From: Bugula neritina | Lineage: Eukaryota; Bryozoa; Gymnolaemata; Cheilostomatida; Bugulidae | Assembly: GCA_964035545.1 (NCBI GenBank) | Contig: OZ037773.1 | Span: 6,464,251 to 6,528,250 of the forward strand | DNA: 64,000 nt | Direction of reading: 5' to 3' | Shown here: piece after piece, positions 13,561 to 25,844 of the stretch | Layout of the letters: each line of letters begins with the position of its first letter | How positions within the stretch are numbered: the first letter of the stretch is position 1 | The notes under the pieces: model-generated | What the model was told of the DNA's origin: nothing | Databases searched by the model: none | What the model saw: only the letters and a program-made list of their open reading frames with translations | Program-made: the position numbers and the translations under genes

Positions 13561-13901
13561 ATTTTAGAAACTCCTGGCCAAAAACTTTGAACAAAAAATT
13601 TAAGTTGAACTTTTATTTTTATAGCTTTTAGACCGTTTGCAATTTTAGAAGCAAACCTCGCAGGTATGTTACTGCTAGGGACAAGCTCTCCACTGAATTA
13701 ATTTTTTTATTCATGTTGGAAGCTTTTTCCAAAAAATTTCAATGCTGTAAATATCAAGCTAGTTTTAATAAAAAGAAAAACCAAGCCTTCTGTTACAAAA
13801 GCTTGTTATCCCAGTTTAAAAAAAACTTGAAGGATATATGCAATTAATGTGAATCTGATGCTTGTATAGTTCTGTATAACCTGTAGTGAAATATACTGAA
13901 G

Positions 13902-16900
13902 ATGGGGAATTTCCTGCCATGCACTGGGAGAGTAAGGCCAAGTTCAAGAACACTCCACCCATGGTCCTACGCCTGTAAGTAATATATACCCGTTAGCTTT
14001 TTTTTTCTAACTTGCAATACAAATCAAATTCATATTGCAATTTGCTGTTGCAAATATTTTTCTTAGCGATGTACAGGTAAATTTATTTATATCATGGCTG
14101 ATTGAAACATCCGAAACTAAAGGAGACAGAAAATGTGTTTTTAAGTTTTTGCTAAGGCAAGCTCAAACATTATTTCAATTTGCTGGATCAAAGTTAAAAC
14201 CAAAATATTGATTTAATTTATCTATCACTAAATCAAAGTACCATCAATGAGTTCAAGCTTTAGCTGAGATTTTACAACAAAATTTAACTTCGATTCCCCC
14301 TCTTTACCAAAACCGCAGCTTATTTAAGCAATATAGGTAATCGTTAGTGATCAGGTAGCTTTAAATTCTATGTCATCACCCGCCATCACCTTTCATCACC
14401 TTTCATCACCTGTCTTCACTTGTCATCATCTGTCATCACCTGTCATCATATGGCATCATATGTCATCTCATGTGTTGACATGTGACATCTACAGTCATAA
14501 ATCATCACCTGTCAACACCTGCCATTACATGTCATCATATGTCATCACAGGTGTCATGTGTTTTTATAAGCCGTAATTAGTATTGGCATGTGTTGACATG
14601 TGACATATACTGTCACATGCTGGTCACATGTATTCACATGTCGCATTATACGATATGAAGATGCTTTCTCTAAATGTCCACATTAGAAATATTATATTAA
14701 TAGTATTGGCCCAGCTGTATACCTGCATGAATCTAACTCCTTTTTCATGGCTGAAATAATATATATTTTTATAATAACTTTGTTCTTGCAATCATTTGAT
14801 ATATTTTGTAGTCACTGAAGCCGAAAAGAGCATGTGGTATGTTTTTAAGCTAATTCTTTTTTAAACTTGATAGAAGATTAAAAGTCTTATATTTTGATTA
14901 AAGCATTTTAAAAAAAGCATAGTAAATATGTGATTTTATTAAGATTGTGTGTGCCACTTATTCAGTTTTGGGTAATATTAGTACGTACAGTACAGTATAT
15001 ATTGTATCATTTGTGAAATATATATGTAATGCTCATCTGCATGTAGCAGTTATTTCTTCAGTACATATAGACTACAGTTGTAAAAACTCTATTTCTGCTA
15101 TCCATATGTGAGCATTAATTTGTAGACTTGATTTTATTAGTCTGCTATGTTTGCAGAACATTAAGATCAGGGTCTAGCATTATTTTTTTAAATTTGGTGG
15201 TACATTTTATATAGAAAGTTATCATTATTTATAGGATTTGAATGGTACCTATTTAAAACATTATGAGCAAGCCGCTCACATTGCTGATAATGTAAGAGTG
15301 TTATTTCACTAACGGATGGCTATAGCAATGACTGTGTTGAACTTCTGAATATATAGCCTTAGAATCTCAATAGAAAATTATGCTATTTCAGGTATTCCTA
15401 CTTCAAACTACACTCCAACTTTAGAAATAGACTGACAAAAGATGTAAGTAGATCTTATCACATCCTCTTGTTTTATTAATATTTGATCATAATTTCTCTT
15501 CCAACCATTTTAGCATAATATAGTGAATAATTTAGTTTGTAAGTTGCAACGCAATATAATTTTAAACAGTTTATTCTTATACAGTTTATATAAAGTTAAT
15601 TCATACTTGCACTTCTACTCAAATTCTACAAAATTATATACAAATTATATGTGTATAATTACTTTAATTAAATAGATACCATTTTAAGTACAAAATTGTG
15701 ACCACATTCTCAAAAAACATTCAGAATGAAGCTGAAAATAGGTTACTAATTTCAAGTTTAAAAATTATAATTTTATTGCAGTTTATAAAATCGGTCTACC
15801 TGTATTTCTATCCAAATGGCAATGGGAAAGAGTTCACCAATTATCTATTCGAGTTGTTTGATTGTGATTGTGATGGATTCATAACCTATAATGACTTCAT
15901 GCAGGCACTTCATAGTCTTACAAAGAGCTCTACAGAAACTTTGATTGCAAGTAAGTACAAAACATATGTGTAGAGACACAAATAGATCTAACGCATATTG
16001 ATAGCAGAATTGAAGATGTGAGATATAAAATGGCATTTTCAAACAGAAAATAATATATTACAATTTTGCCTAACACAAAAGTATATTGTTTAATTTATAT
16101 AAACACAAACTTTATATTATGAGAATAACAGGTATATATATGTTCAAATTATTAATATCAAAAGAGCTTTGTTTTTATAAATAAAAGAGTTATCCGTGCC
16201 AACGCCAAAAAGAAGCTCAACAGCAAAACACAATCTTGTTTACTTTATCTATCAAATAAAAACAGGGATTAAGTGTTTTGCAGAAGATCAGAATTTGTAT
16301 GTTAATTTTTCTCTCTTTGTTTTATCCTCTTTATTCAGCCTGATGACTATTTTGATCTATACTTCATTTTGTGACAACTCCACTCATTTCCTATACTCTT
16401 TGTAAACTAAATGCTATATACTAAGATTAATAAAATCCAACGGTATTCATATTATGAAAGTTTGTGTATGAAGCGACAACTTTACTGTACTTATCCTTAA
16501 TAACACAAGTATTTGTCTCTCTAACCAGTCTTCTGATGCTTTCAGATTACTTTCTGTTGTGTGACATCAACTCTGAAGGTGTTGTGACAAAATCAGACAT
16601 AAAGAACGTACTCAACTCTGTTTATAAGTTAGTAGGGCCCGAGCTGACTGAAGACATGGAATCAGCTGATTCAAGGGTGGAGAGAGCATTTCCTGCCATA
16701 GACAGAGTAAGGGACACATTTATATAGTCAGAACTCTTTGTACCCTCAGAAAGCTTAAAGTTTATTAGTTTCAACAAAACTTTTACTTGTTTTTAAAATT
16801 TGTTAGCAAGGTGACAAAAAATATATTAAAAGCAACTATATAAATACTAGAATGCAATTTTTAACTTTGCAAAATTATTATATAGTACTATTATTATTCA

Positions 16901-17475
16901 TTGGGCATATTTTGATTCATCTATAACTTAAGATTAATTTTTTTGTAACACAGATGCTTAGGCTCTGGTAATATAAACCTACGTCTTTTAGAAAACAGCC
17001 TTAACATATTTTTTGTTAAATTAGAAGAAATATGAAGATATAAAAATAATCAACATTGCATTGAAAAATTATTGAAATACTTTTTCAATTAGTTTCTATT
17101 TGCCACTAGAGATTTGTCATCATTAAGATTGACAATGCAAAGCTTTTAGCAAGAAATAATTATTTTCTATTAAATAAATTTTTTAGTTGCCAACTACCTA
17201 CAAATTATATCACAGAAAATTGCTTTTTAATTTAATATATTTATTCATGAAGGTGTTTTACATACATTTTAATTGCTTTTATATTAATTTTGTTTTAGGA
17301 AAATAAAGGATTTGTAGATGTGGAAGACGTAGTGCGTGACTGTATTGGTTCGAGTTGGATCAGGAAAGCTTTGGCTGTTAGATTTATCCAGTATTTAGTA
17401 GAAGTTCTCCTGTTAACTATTTCTGATGAACATCATGATATAATTAAGGACAACATATTATTGCTATATGTTTAG
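13902..17475 (+). CDS. NCS/recoverin-like EF-hand protein, 218 aa
   Basis: Six exons: 13902-13974, 14812-14836, 15392-15443, 15782-15950, 16546-16706 and 17299-17475, 657 nt in frame. NCS proteins are small calcium sensors, usually N-myristoylated, that bind membrane targets. Here the start is MGNFLPCTGR; Pro at position 6 is poor for myristoylation. The 25-nt exon encodes FTEAEKSMW, equal to the FTxxEvxxW helix of NCS-1. Loops: DCDCDGFITYND (EF2), DINSEGVVTKSD (EF3) and DRENKGFVDVED (EF4), all with Asp instead of Glu at position 12. The CPxG of EF1 is absent. The C-terminus is a long hydrophobic helix (ALAVRFIQYLVEVLLL). AATAAA at 17608-17613 fits a poly(A) signal. Its start lies 341 bp from the start of the divergent decayed gene. 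Confidence 0.87.
14370..14560. repeat. 10-bp minisatellite in intron 1
   Basis: Tandem variants of CATCACCTGT / CATCACCTTT, followed by degenerate CATGTGTTGACATGTGACAT units to about 14640. It lies in intron 1 of the 218-aa NCS-like gene. It can be read as an open frame rich in Ser, Pro and His, but this is a repeat artefact. Confidence 0.85.
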
Positions 17476-18929
17476 CATGTTTTACACAATGCTTTAATAA
17501 TAGCTTTTCTACCACTTGTATCAGGCAAATATTGCTGTAATAATTTCATGATTGAGTTAATTGTTTTCTAGTTTGCTAACTTCATTGTTTGAAATTTAAA
17601 TTTTGACAATAAAGATTTATGGAGTTGCGAAACTTTTATCTAAGTTGTATTGCTACACACAGAAACTTGTCATAAAAATTTAGTTAAGCATTTATATTGC
17701 ACTGAATAGTATATTTAGGGCAATTTTTCTACCTGCATTTGTTATTATAAAAGGGAGCAGCCGTGGTCTAGGGGTTAGAGCGTTCGCTTTGTGAACACGA
17801 AGTTGTGGGTTCAAACCCCGACAAAGGCCATTGGTGATGTTAGGAAGAGCATCCAGTCATAATTGCTCCTGTGCCTTATTTGAACATGTCCTTAGCCCGT
17901 TCTAACAAAAACCCTTTCTATCAGGGGTTTCTCACAGGGATAGCGACTATAAACTTCCGTGAGTTTTTTTTTTATATATGTCATTATAAAAGTTGCTTTT
18001 GAAAATAAGTATTTATTGAACTTTATCAATGACTAGTTTATAGGTAATATCTTTCATCTATAATGATTGGAATACTTGCTAATATGCAACACCATTCAAT
18101 ACAGTAAAATACCTAACAGCCTAAACAAATGCAAATTTATTGAATCCACTTATACCTTTAACAAGTTGCAATATACCACACAATGCAAATAACAAAATAA
18201 AAAATCTGCCAGTGGTACATTTATCATTCTATAATTTAACAAGGATTGTAGTTTATTTTATTTTTTACATATAATATCAAAACTGCTAATGTTATTGGCG
18301 GAATAGTTTCTAAATGTAATTAGTGAATAAAGTGCTGCAACCCAAACATGTCTTGTACACAATAAACATTAGCCAAACATTTGCCAATAATAACATGAGG
18401 CTAAAGGTATGTCTAATTAACTAATTATAAATTTAAGTCAATGTACTATTTGTTTTATAAAAGCTGAAGTATAATGCATATCATGGCTACTTTATTGGTT
18501 AACAAGTTGTGGCTATTTCACTCATGTAGTAAAGGACTATGATTTCTAATTTTTCTACAAATTAAAATATTGCAGTTGTAAAGAATGTTTGTGGTTAAAT
18601 TACTTTCAAAGTTTTATTATGTAAAGTCATTTAATAATTTATAAAGTATTGAATAGTAAACTTAACATTGTATCAACTGTGTATAGAAAGTGTGTCAGTT
18701 TTAAATAAAAGTTATCCTATTTGTATTCTTTCTCTTAAAAATTTCTTAAAACTTTTAGAAAGCTGGAACTAGCAACTAAAGGTGAACAAAGATATACTAG
18801 TTGCAAGCTAACAAAGCTTTAAGTACAATTAAAATTGCTTTTTTGAAAAAATAGTAAGAAATAGTTTAAGTATAAGTAGGTAAGCATTGTTTCAGACAAA
18901 CTTCTTCAGTTGCCAAAATTCTCTTGAAA
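17476..18929. other. Intergenic between two NCS-like genes
   Basis: Contains the poly(A) signal of the 218-aa gene (17608), one full SINE (listed separately) and AT-rich sequence up to the start of the 418-aa gene. No further gene was seen. The sequence just after 17600 recurs near 29430 in the second duplicated block. Confidence 0.5.
17753..17974 (+). mobile_element. tRNA-derived SINE, full-length copy
   Basis: Best copy of the family. Its tRNA-like head has an A box (TGGTCTAGGGG) and a B box (GGTTCAAACCC), the pol III promoter elements. A central block follows (CATTGGTGATGTTAGGAAGAGC...), then GCTCCTGTGCC and a tail ending ACTATAAACTTCCGTGAG plus a T run. It encodes no protein and must depend on a LINE for movement. 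Confidence 0.9.
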
Positions 18930-21900
18930 ATGGGAAACAAAAGTAGTGGAAATTACAGATTAAGAAGCTGTAAGTGTTATAAAACTTTGACAACATATAC
19001 TATACATATATAATCTGTTTATAGAAATTTTTATTGATTAAATATCACTTTACCAAAAAAAGTTTAAATTAATAATTAATAATACATTTAGAAAAAAGCT
19101 AAAACGTATTATATTTAGCTATCTTTGTTTGAGTGTCTTATACAGAAAAAAAATAAAAAAATATGTCTCCTATCAGTTTATAGATGATGACACAAAATGT
19201 ATGAATTTTTCCAACTTAAATTGTTGTAAACTCAGATGGTTTGGACGAATCTTGGTCTTCTCGAGCTATCCAATGGAGAGCTGGATCTGATGAAAATTTT
19301 CTGCTAGCCGACGACCTAGAAGGAGATGAAGAAGAGGTAACTCCAGAGTTTGATCCTAGTGAAAGATCGATAGTACTGAGAGATTCTGAGCAAACAGAAA
19401 GCAGTGGAAGAAAAGCAGCTGCAGCAGAAGCAACTCGATTGAGAGTAATGAGTGAGTTTGTGACTGTTGTTCAAGTTGAGTATAGTTTACACATTAAGTA
19501 CATACTAAGTACACACTGAATACACACTGAGTATACACTGAGTGCATATTGAGTGCATACTGAGTACTTACTGAGTGCATACTGAGTACATACTAAGTAC
19601 ATAATGAGTGCATACTAAGTATATGTCAAGTACGTACTGAGTAAATACTGAGTACACACTGAGTACGTATTGAGAACGCATACGGAGTATATACTGAGTA
19701 CATACTGAGTACATACTGAGTACAATTTGTTGTAGGCTCAGCTAGTTTGGAAGATTTTTGGCCTCCTCAGGGTATCGAACAGCGAACTGGCTCTGATGGA
19801 AATCTGTTAGCCGACAACGCGAAAGAAGGTGAAGGAGAGGTAACTCCAGAATTTGAAAGATCGGTTGTACGGAGAGATTCTGAGCAAACAGGCAGCAGTA
19901 GAAGAAAAGCAGCTGCAGCAGATTCTACTCGATTGAGAGGGATAAGTAAGTTTGTAACTGTTGCTCAATTTAAGTAGTTTACATTAAGTACATACTAAGT
20001 ATACACATTGAATACACAATGAGTACTTACTGAATACACACTGAATACACACTGAGTACACACTGAGTGCATACTGAGTACACACTGAGTACATACTGAG
20101 TACATACTGAGTACATACTGAGTACATACTAAGTACATACTGAGTACATACTGAGTACATACTGAGTACAATTTGTTGTAGGCTCAGCTAGTTTGGAATT
20201 TTCTTGGCCTCCTCAGGGTATCGAACAGCGAACTGGCCCTGATGGAAATCTGTTAGCCGACAACGACAACGCGGAAGAAGGTGAAGGAGAGGTGTCTCTA
20301 GAATTTGAAAGATCGGTTGTACGAAGAGATTCTGAGCAAACAGGTAACAGTGGAAGGGAAGCAGCTGCAGCAGAAACAACGCAATGGAGAGTAATGAGTG
20401 AGTTTATGAATGTTTTTCAATTTGAGTCGTTTACACATTAAGTACACACCGAGTACATGATGAGTACAAATTGAGTATTTACTCAGTAAGCCTAGGGTCG
20501 CATGACACAGAGTTCTCGCACAGACAGACATGGGCGGGAAACTTCGTCTAGTCCAAAAATGCTCTGTTGTGTGCAGATTTTAAAAGGATTTCATGTGGAT
20601 AGAGTGCTGAACAGACGGTAAGGAAAGCTTGTGCAAATTTGATCTAACTGATTGATTGGCTGGCACACTTTTTGAGTTTCAATTCAAGCTTTTAATTTTT
20701 AGCAGGCTGTATTGAAACGTTTTTTTAATAGTTATCGAAAAGCAGATGGCTTTGCTAAACAAAAAAAAAACCGGTAGGTGAGCAGTAAAATTTAATGCAA
20801 TCATACTTAGTCAAAAAATTTTCACACCTGCAGATATAATGCACTGTGTGTAGTAGTTCATTCCAAAAACAGCTTTTCACTCATTTGTACCTGTATGCAT
20901 TGTATGTGGCCTTACGATTATGAAAACATATTGGCATGTATACAGTTTATATTCAACTTAACATGAATTTGTCAATGCACAATTAAATACATATAATTGA
21001 AAATCTGGCTTAAAATTGTGTGTGCATAATTGAAGTAATTTATTCAGCAAATCAAGTGAATTTTGTATTTTTATTTTTACAGTTTCCCAAGAGTTGAGAC
21101 ATGAGTTGTAAGTATTGTTGCTTGCAGTTGTTTATTGTCAGTTATTGTTAACAAAAATGTATCAGCTTTTAGATAGGTAGAAAAATTGTACAACTTTACA
21201 ACATGTCTCAAATTGCAACTACTAAGAAATTGGTAAAACTGCATTTTATCCTGCTTAAATTTCCAAGTTCTTTTTTAGGTTTACTAGTTTTGATTTTTAC
21301 ACGGAGCACAAAGGAAAACTGAAAAAAAATGTAAGTAAACTTTCTTATGTGTCTAATATACTTTTACTTGTTTGCAGTTTATTTTTTGATGATGGATTTT
21401 TAGCTAGAGCGTTCTAATCAAAAAACATCTTTTTTAAAATTATTAACAATTTATGAAATATGTAAAAACATTCAAAAATCTTTTGTAAAAGAACACTGTA
21501 GCAAGTAGCAACAGTATCTTATATCACTGATGAGAGAATTTATACCTATATTGCTTATCTTATGCAAGTCAAGAATGGTTTGAACCCACAGGAATTTTCT
21601 CAAAACAATTATATCTCGCAAAATGCGGCAATTGAATAGACTTCACAACTTTAAAAAAGAACTTATGCTTTGCTTTCTTAAAATTATTTCTTATAAAATT
21701 ACTGCATAAAATGTTTTTATCAAAGTTCACAAAGTATTTTAAGATGGTCAAATAAATTATGCTACAAACTGCTATTTGTAGAAGATTGCTCAAATTTACA
21801 GGAGATATTACCCAGAGGGCAGCCCCGAAAAGTTTTCTAAATATTTTCACAGAATGCTTGATATTGACAACAAAGGCTTTGTCAGCTTCAATGATTATAT

Positions 21901-23475
21901 AGAGCGTATGGTTACAATAAATCACGGTACATTTCTTCAGAAGAATCGCTGTGAGTAGAACACACATTAGCTTTCTATAATCTTATATCATAAAAACTCA
22001 CACATTTTTATAGTCGCCATTCCTGTGAGAACCCCTAATAGAAAGAGTTTTTTGTTAAATCGGGCTAAGGACTTATTCAGATGGGGCACAGGTGCAATTA
22101 TGACTGGATGCTCTTCCTAAAATCACCAATAGCCTTTGTCGGGTTCGAGCCCATGACTCCGTGTTTACTAGACAAACGCTCTAACCCCTAGACTACAGCT
22201 GCTCCCTATAAGCTATCTATAATAACCTTATAGCGAACTTGAAATTAGCATCAACACTCATGTTAATTCTATTTTGATTTCTGTTAACAGAACATAGACT
22301 GGTGCTTGCATCAAACAACCATTAAATTAATATATCAATTGTTTCATTGAAATTGAAAAATGACTTCATCTATAAATAAATAGAATGCATAGCGATTTAT
22401 AATTGGCAATGACTAAATTTGAGAATAAAGTGTAAAATAGAGCTTATTTAATGTATCAATTAATTCAAATAGTATATTTTTACAGGTTTTAAAAACATAA
22501 ACAAATTATTATTATATTGAATAAAAATATATGGCGATTCAGGCACGTAATTTAGCACATGTTCATTTTTGTGCAGCGTTCATTTGTTGAGTCAGACATA
22601 TATGCCCTTTCAACCTTTACAACTGGACAATAGGCTATTTTTTAATAATTGTGACTGTTTGTTCTTTAGAGGTGTTTTAAATTTTAGTAAGATTCTTACT
22701 GTATGATGTGGATAGAGATGGTAGAGTATCAATGCAAGATATGGAGAAGTTTCTAACATCTCTTTACAAGCTGGTTGGTCCAGCATTAGCGGCAGGCCTG
22801 GAACCACCTGCTTCAAGAGTAGAAAACATGTTTTCTAACTGGAAGCTTGTAAGAACTAAAACATTACATCTTGTCAGAATGTGATGTTTTCAATTCTGTT
22901 TTATAGTAAATATTTTTGCAAACTAGATTAATCCACAAAAATCTCCGCGTTCCAGTTGATTATTTTCTTTAAAACTGCAGCACTATACATTTTAATTAAA
23001 AACTTAAAAAAAATTTGGAGCAAAGTTTTTCAATGCAGCTGGTTTAACATATTATTATTTATATAGATTTAATACTTTTACCACAATTGGTTTTTGAAAT
23101 TAAATTATTAGTGATATTTATAGCTTGCAAAATGCTTTATAAGAAATATGTCTTCGACTCTTGACATTATAGAAGCAGTTCACCTTTTTACTTGTACTTG
23201 TTTCTATATAGGCCATCTCTTTTGTGTAAACAATTTAGTTGTTCAGCATAATTATTCTCACTATATTATCAATTCACAAAACTTTGCAGTGTAATGTTTT
23301 ATTTCAGGCTGGCACGTCACATCTCTACCTGGAGGACTTCACATTTGGATCTGTCTCAATTTGGGCTAACGATCTCGCAACAGCTTTTATTACCCATCTC
23401 ATTGATGTCGTTTTCAAATTCTTTTGTAATAGTGTTGATGAGCGACTCAAAAATGATATAACACACCTGAAATAA
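18930..23475 (+). CDS. NCS-like EF-hand protein with triplicated acidic N-terminal repeat, 418 aa
   Basis: Nine exons: 18930-18969, 19236-19451, 19736-19945, 20182-20397, 21083-21107, 21279-21330, 21782-21950, 22688-22848 and 23308-23475, 1257 nt in frame. It starts MGNKSSGNYR, a good myristoylation start (Ser at 6). Residues 14-227 are three repeats of about 71 aa, one per phase-1 exon, each with an acidic middle (e.g. GEGEVTPEFERS), a RDSEQT motif and a basic/Ala stretch (RKAAAA). No known domain was recognised in them. Residues 228-418 are the NCS-like core: EF2 DIDNKGFVSFND, EF3 DVDRDGRVSMQD, and an EF4 replaced by WKLAGTSHLYLEDF, so non-binding. The end is amphipathic (ATAFITHLIDVVFKFF). 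Introns after each repeat exon are full of an 11-bp minisatellite. The 276-aa paralog has only one repeat. Confidence 0.88.
19486..19733. repeat. 11-bp minisatellite (GAGTACATACT type), intron 2
   Basis: About 22 imperfect units of GAGTACATACT / GAGTACACACT fill almost the whole intron between the first and second repeat exons of the 418-aa gene. The array stops just before the acceptor TTGTTGTAG. Confidence 0.92.
19981..20177. repeat. 11-bp minisatellite (GAGTACATACT type), intron 3
   Basis: Same unit as the preceding array, here with runs of exact GAGTACATACT copies, filling the intron between the second and third repeat exons. A short degenerate tail of the same repeat continues after the third repeat exon at about 20433-20490. 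Confidence 0.92.
21991..22206 (-). mobile_element. tRNA-derived SINE, near full length
   Basis: Reverse-orientation copy in intron 7 of the 418-aa gene. The order in plus-strand view is tail (TATAGTCGCCATTCCTGTGAG), central block (GGATGCTCTTCCTAAAATCACC), B-box complement (GGGTTCGAGCCC), A-box complement and the terminal GCTGCTCCC. Confidence 0.88.
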
Positions 23476-25457
23476 ATATTTGACAGGATTTTAAGCAGAA
23501 TTGATGTTTACACATAATGGAATGACAACTACGATGCTATTCACAAATGTTTAATTTTGCCTATATTAACTTTCATGAAAATTTTTTGGAAAAAGATTAA
23601 TGCAAATTATACATACTACTTGTGTGGTTATTTGATAGTGATTTATCTAAAAATTTATCTTTCACTAATTCTTTTAACAAGCAAATAAAATAATAGATGC
23701 ATGTTATATGGAAAATTACCTGTCTTTACATTTGTAGATACTCTATAATAGAGGGCAAACTGCTAATTGTAATATATAGCAGTAATTCTTAATTTTTAAG
23801 ATTGTTTCAAAGCAAAAAGTTGAATGAACTGTTTCACTGGATGTATTGTTGATAAAATGCGTGTTTATGGAAAATAATTGAAGATCGATATATAAAAGAC
23901 ATTTCTTATAACACTTGTTTCTTCATAAAAGTCTTATGAATTTTTAGATAAGCATTTTAAGCTAATAATTTATTTTGAATCTACAAATCACATTTATTTC
24001 TATTTATTTCACTTACATAATGAGCTCTGATATAAAATATTAAGGTGCTAAAAAGGAATTAAACCCTTAAAGTGCCAGCAACTGATTTGCAGAGTGGAAT
24101 GAGCTTTAAAATATTACTCTAATAAATTAGCTCAATCTCTTTTCTCCAAAAAATAGGCTGGATAGGAACTTACTCTACAGTTCTAACTAAATCATTCTCT
24201 ATTCAGCTCAGAGTTGAGGGTGACTGAGTGCTGTAGATTGTTTAAAGCCTTCAAGTTTGGAGTTGAGTCCCCCAACTCCAAACTTGAGGGCTCTAAACTG
24301 CTGCAATTATTCACCCCCAATTCTGCTGCTGGTGCATGCAGAACAATTTGAAGAAAAATGGTTTTCTAATAGTTCATAATTAGTGCTATTAATTTCATTT
24401 TTTATTCATAAATATAATTTTTTTGGCAGAAAATTTAATTGGGCATTGAGCTAAACTAGATTTTATGTTAAAAATATCAAACGTTTATTCCTAAAACATA
24501 TCTGATTAACAAAATAACATATCTTTACACATTGCATAGATAAAATTAAAAAAAAAGTAAAATATTAGTGTGTAATATTTATATTGCTATCTTAAAAAAT
24601 TAATAACCTTACCTTAGTAGAAAGACTGGTGTTGAATTACTATAGATAAAACAGTTTAAATAATTTATCTAGAATATTTAAAAGTAGACTTTTAATTTTT
24701 TAAGTGTTCTGGTAGTAAAATAGATAAATTGTTTATTTTATACAGCTATATAGCTTCATACCCTTTCAGTCAAACACCGTGTAAAAATTTAAAATGCTGA
24801 AATTGGGAAATTGCTGCAAGTATTCTATTTCAAAATAATTTATTTTTATAACAGGCAATTGAGACTGCTATTAGAAGAGTGTATCCAAATGGTGATCCAG
24901 AACAATATGCTCTCTACCTCTTCAGTGCTATGGATATGGACAACGATAACTTCATCTCATTTATTTATCCACTAACATTTTCTTAGCAGTAGTTACATGG
25001 TTAAAGTCGTGATTGGTGCAGTTGTGCTAGTTAAAATTAAGGTTTGTCTGTTTGTGCAACGTAGCAAAACTATTATCTTTGTCAACTCTAATTTTTTTTA
25101 AATATGCATATATTTATATATTTTATCAACTCAAAATAATTACAAATTTTTATCCTGGAATTTCCAAAGTTTGGAGAGTTTATTCAATCTAGCTAACAAA
25201 ATAGCACGATATTTTGATGGGTAAGTCCTGTATTTTCATATGACTGTGATCGCTAAAATGACTCTGTTTTATAGATTATTATATTTGCAAACTTTTATTG
25301 CCAGTGATAACAAAAATAGCATACACAAGTATTTTGACCTACATTTGCATATAACATGATAAATAACACTCAAGCAATTAACAGAATTTAAATTGTTTTG
25401 GTTGCCTTGAAGTAAGTTTTATGTACGATAACCACACATAAATTAGGAGCAGCTATT
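23476..25457. other. Intergenic holding duplicated flank and a relic exon
   Basis: The sequence around 24040-24130 (GTGCCAGCAACTG..., GAATGAGCTTTAA) matches 35070-35160, and 24700-24962 matches 37560-37822. It is therefore the 3' flank of the block duplication. One relic exon is listed separately. No other gene was seen. Confidence 0.55.
24855..24962 (+). pseudogene. Relic exon 4 of an NCS-like gene
   Basis: An isolated exon after an intact ATTTTTATAACAG acceptor reads AIETAIRRVYPNGDPEQY and then YALYLFSAMDMDNDNFISF. It is nearly identical to exon 4 of the 212-aa gene at 37714. Similarity stops abruptly inside the EF-hand codons at about 24962, which marks the duplication breakpoint. No donor or other exons follow, and none were seen upstream, so it is a fragment and not a gene. 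Confidence 0.87.
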
Positions 25458-25793
25458 TTACATGTCATCTATGCTATCTTCATCAACTTGAGTTGGCAGC
25501 TCGAGGTGTATAATCCTATAGTCTCCCATGTTGATCGAAGTGACGAGGCTACGAGCCAAGGACTGACAAATCCATCTGTGAAACTTTAAGCTGAACTCAA
25601 ACTCCTCGACTGTAACATAACCCTTCTTTTCCTATAAACAGAAAAATATTGTTTTTAAGTATGAAAAGTAAACTTCCTATAAAAAATGCTTCTTGTTTCG
25701 TACAGGCTATTGGAAACATCACTGACACACTTCATTTATGCAATTTTAAAGTATTATTATATATATATATATTTATATACATATATATATATA

Positions 25794-25844
<51 letters not shown>

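Noticed and set aside
14370-14576. Ser/Pro/His-rich open frame
   Set aside because: It lies entirely in the 10-bp CATCACCTGT minisatellite inside an intron.
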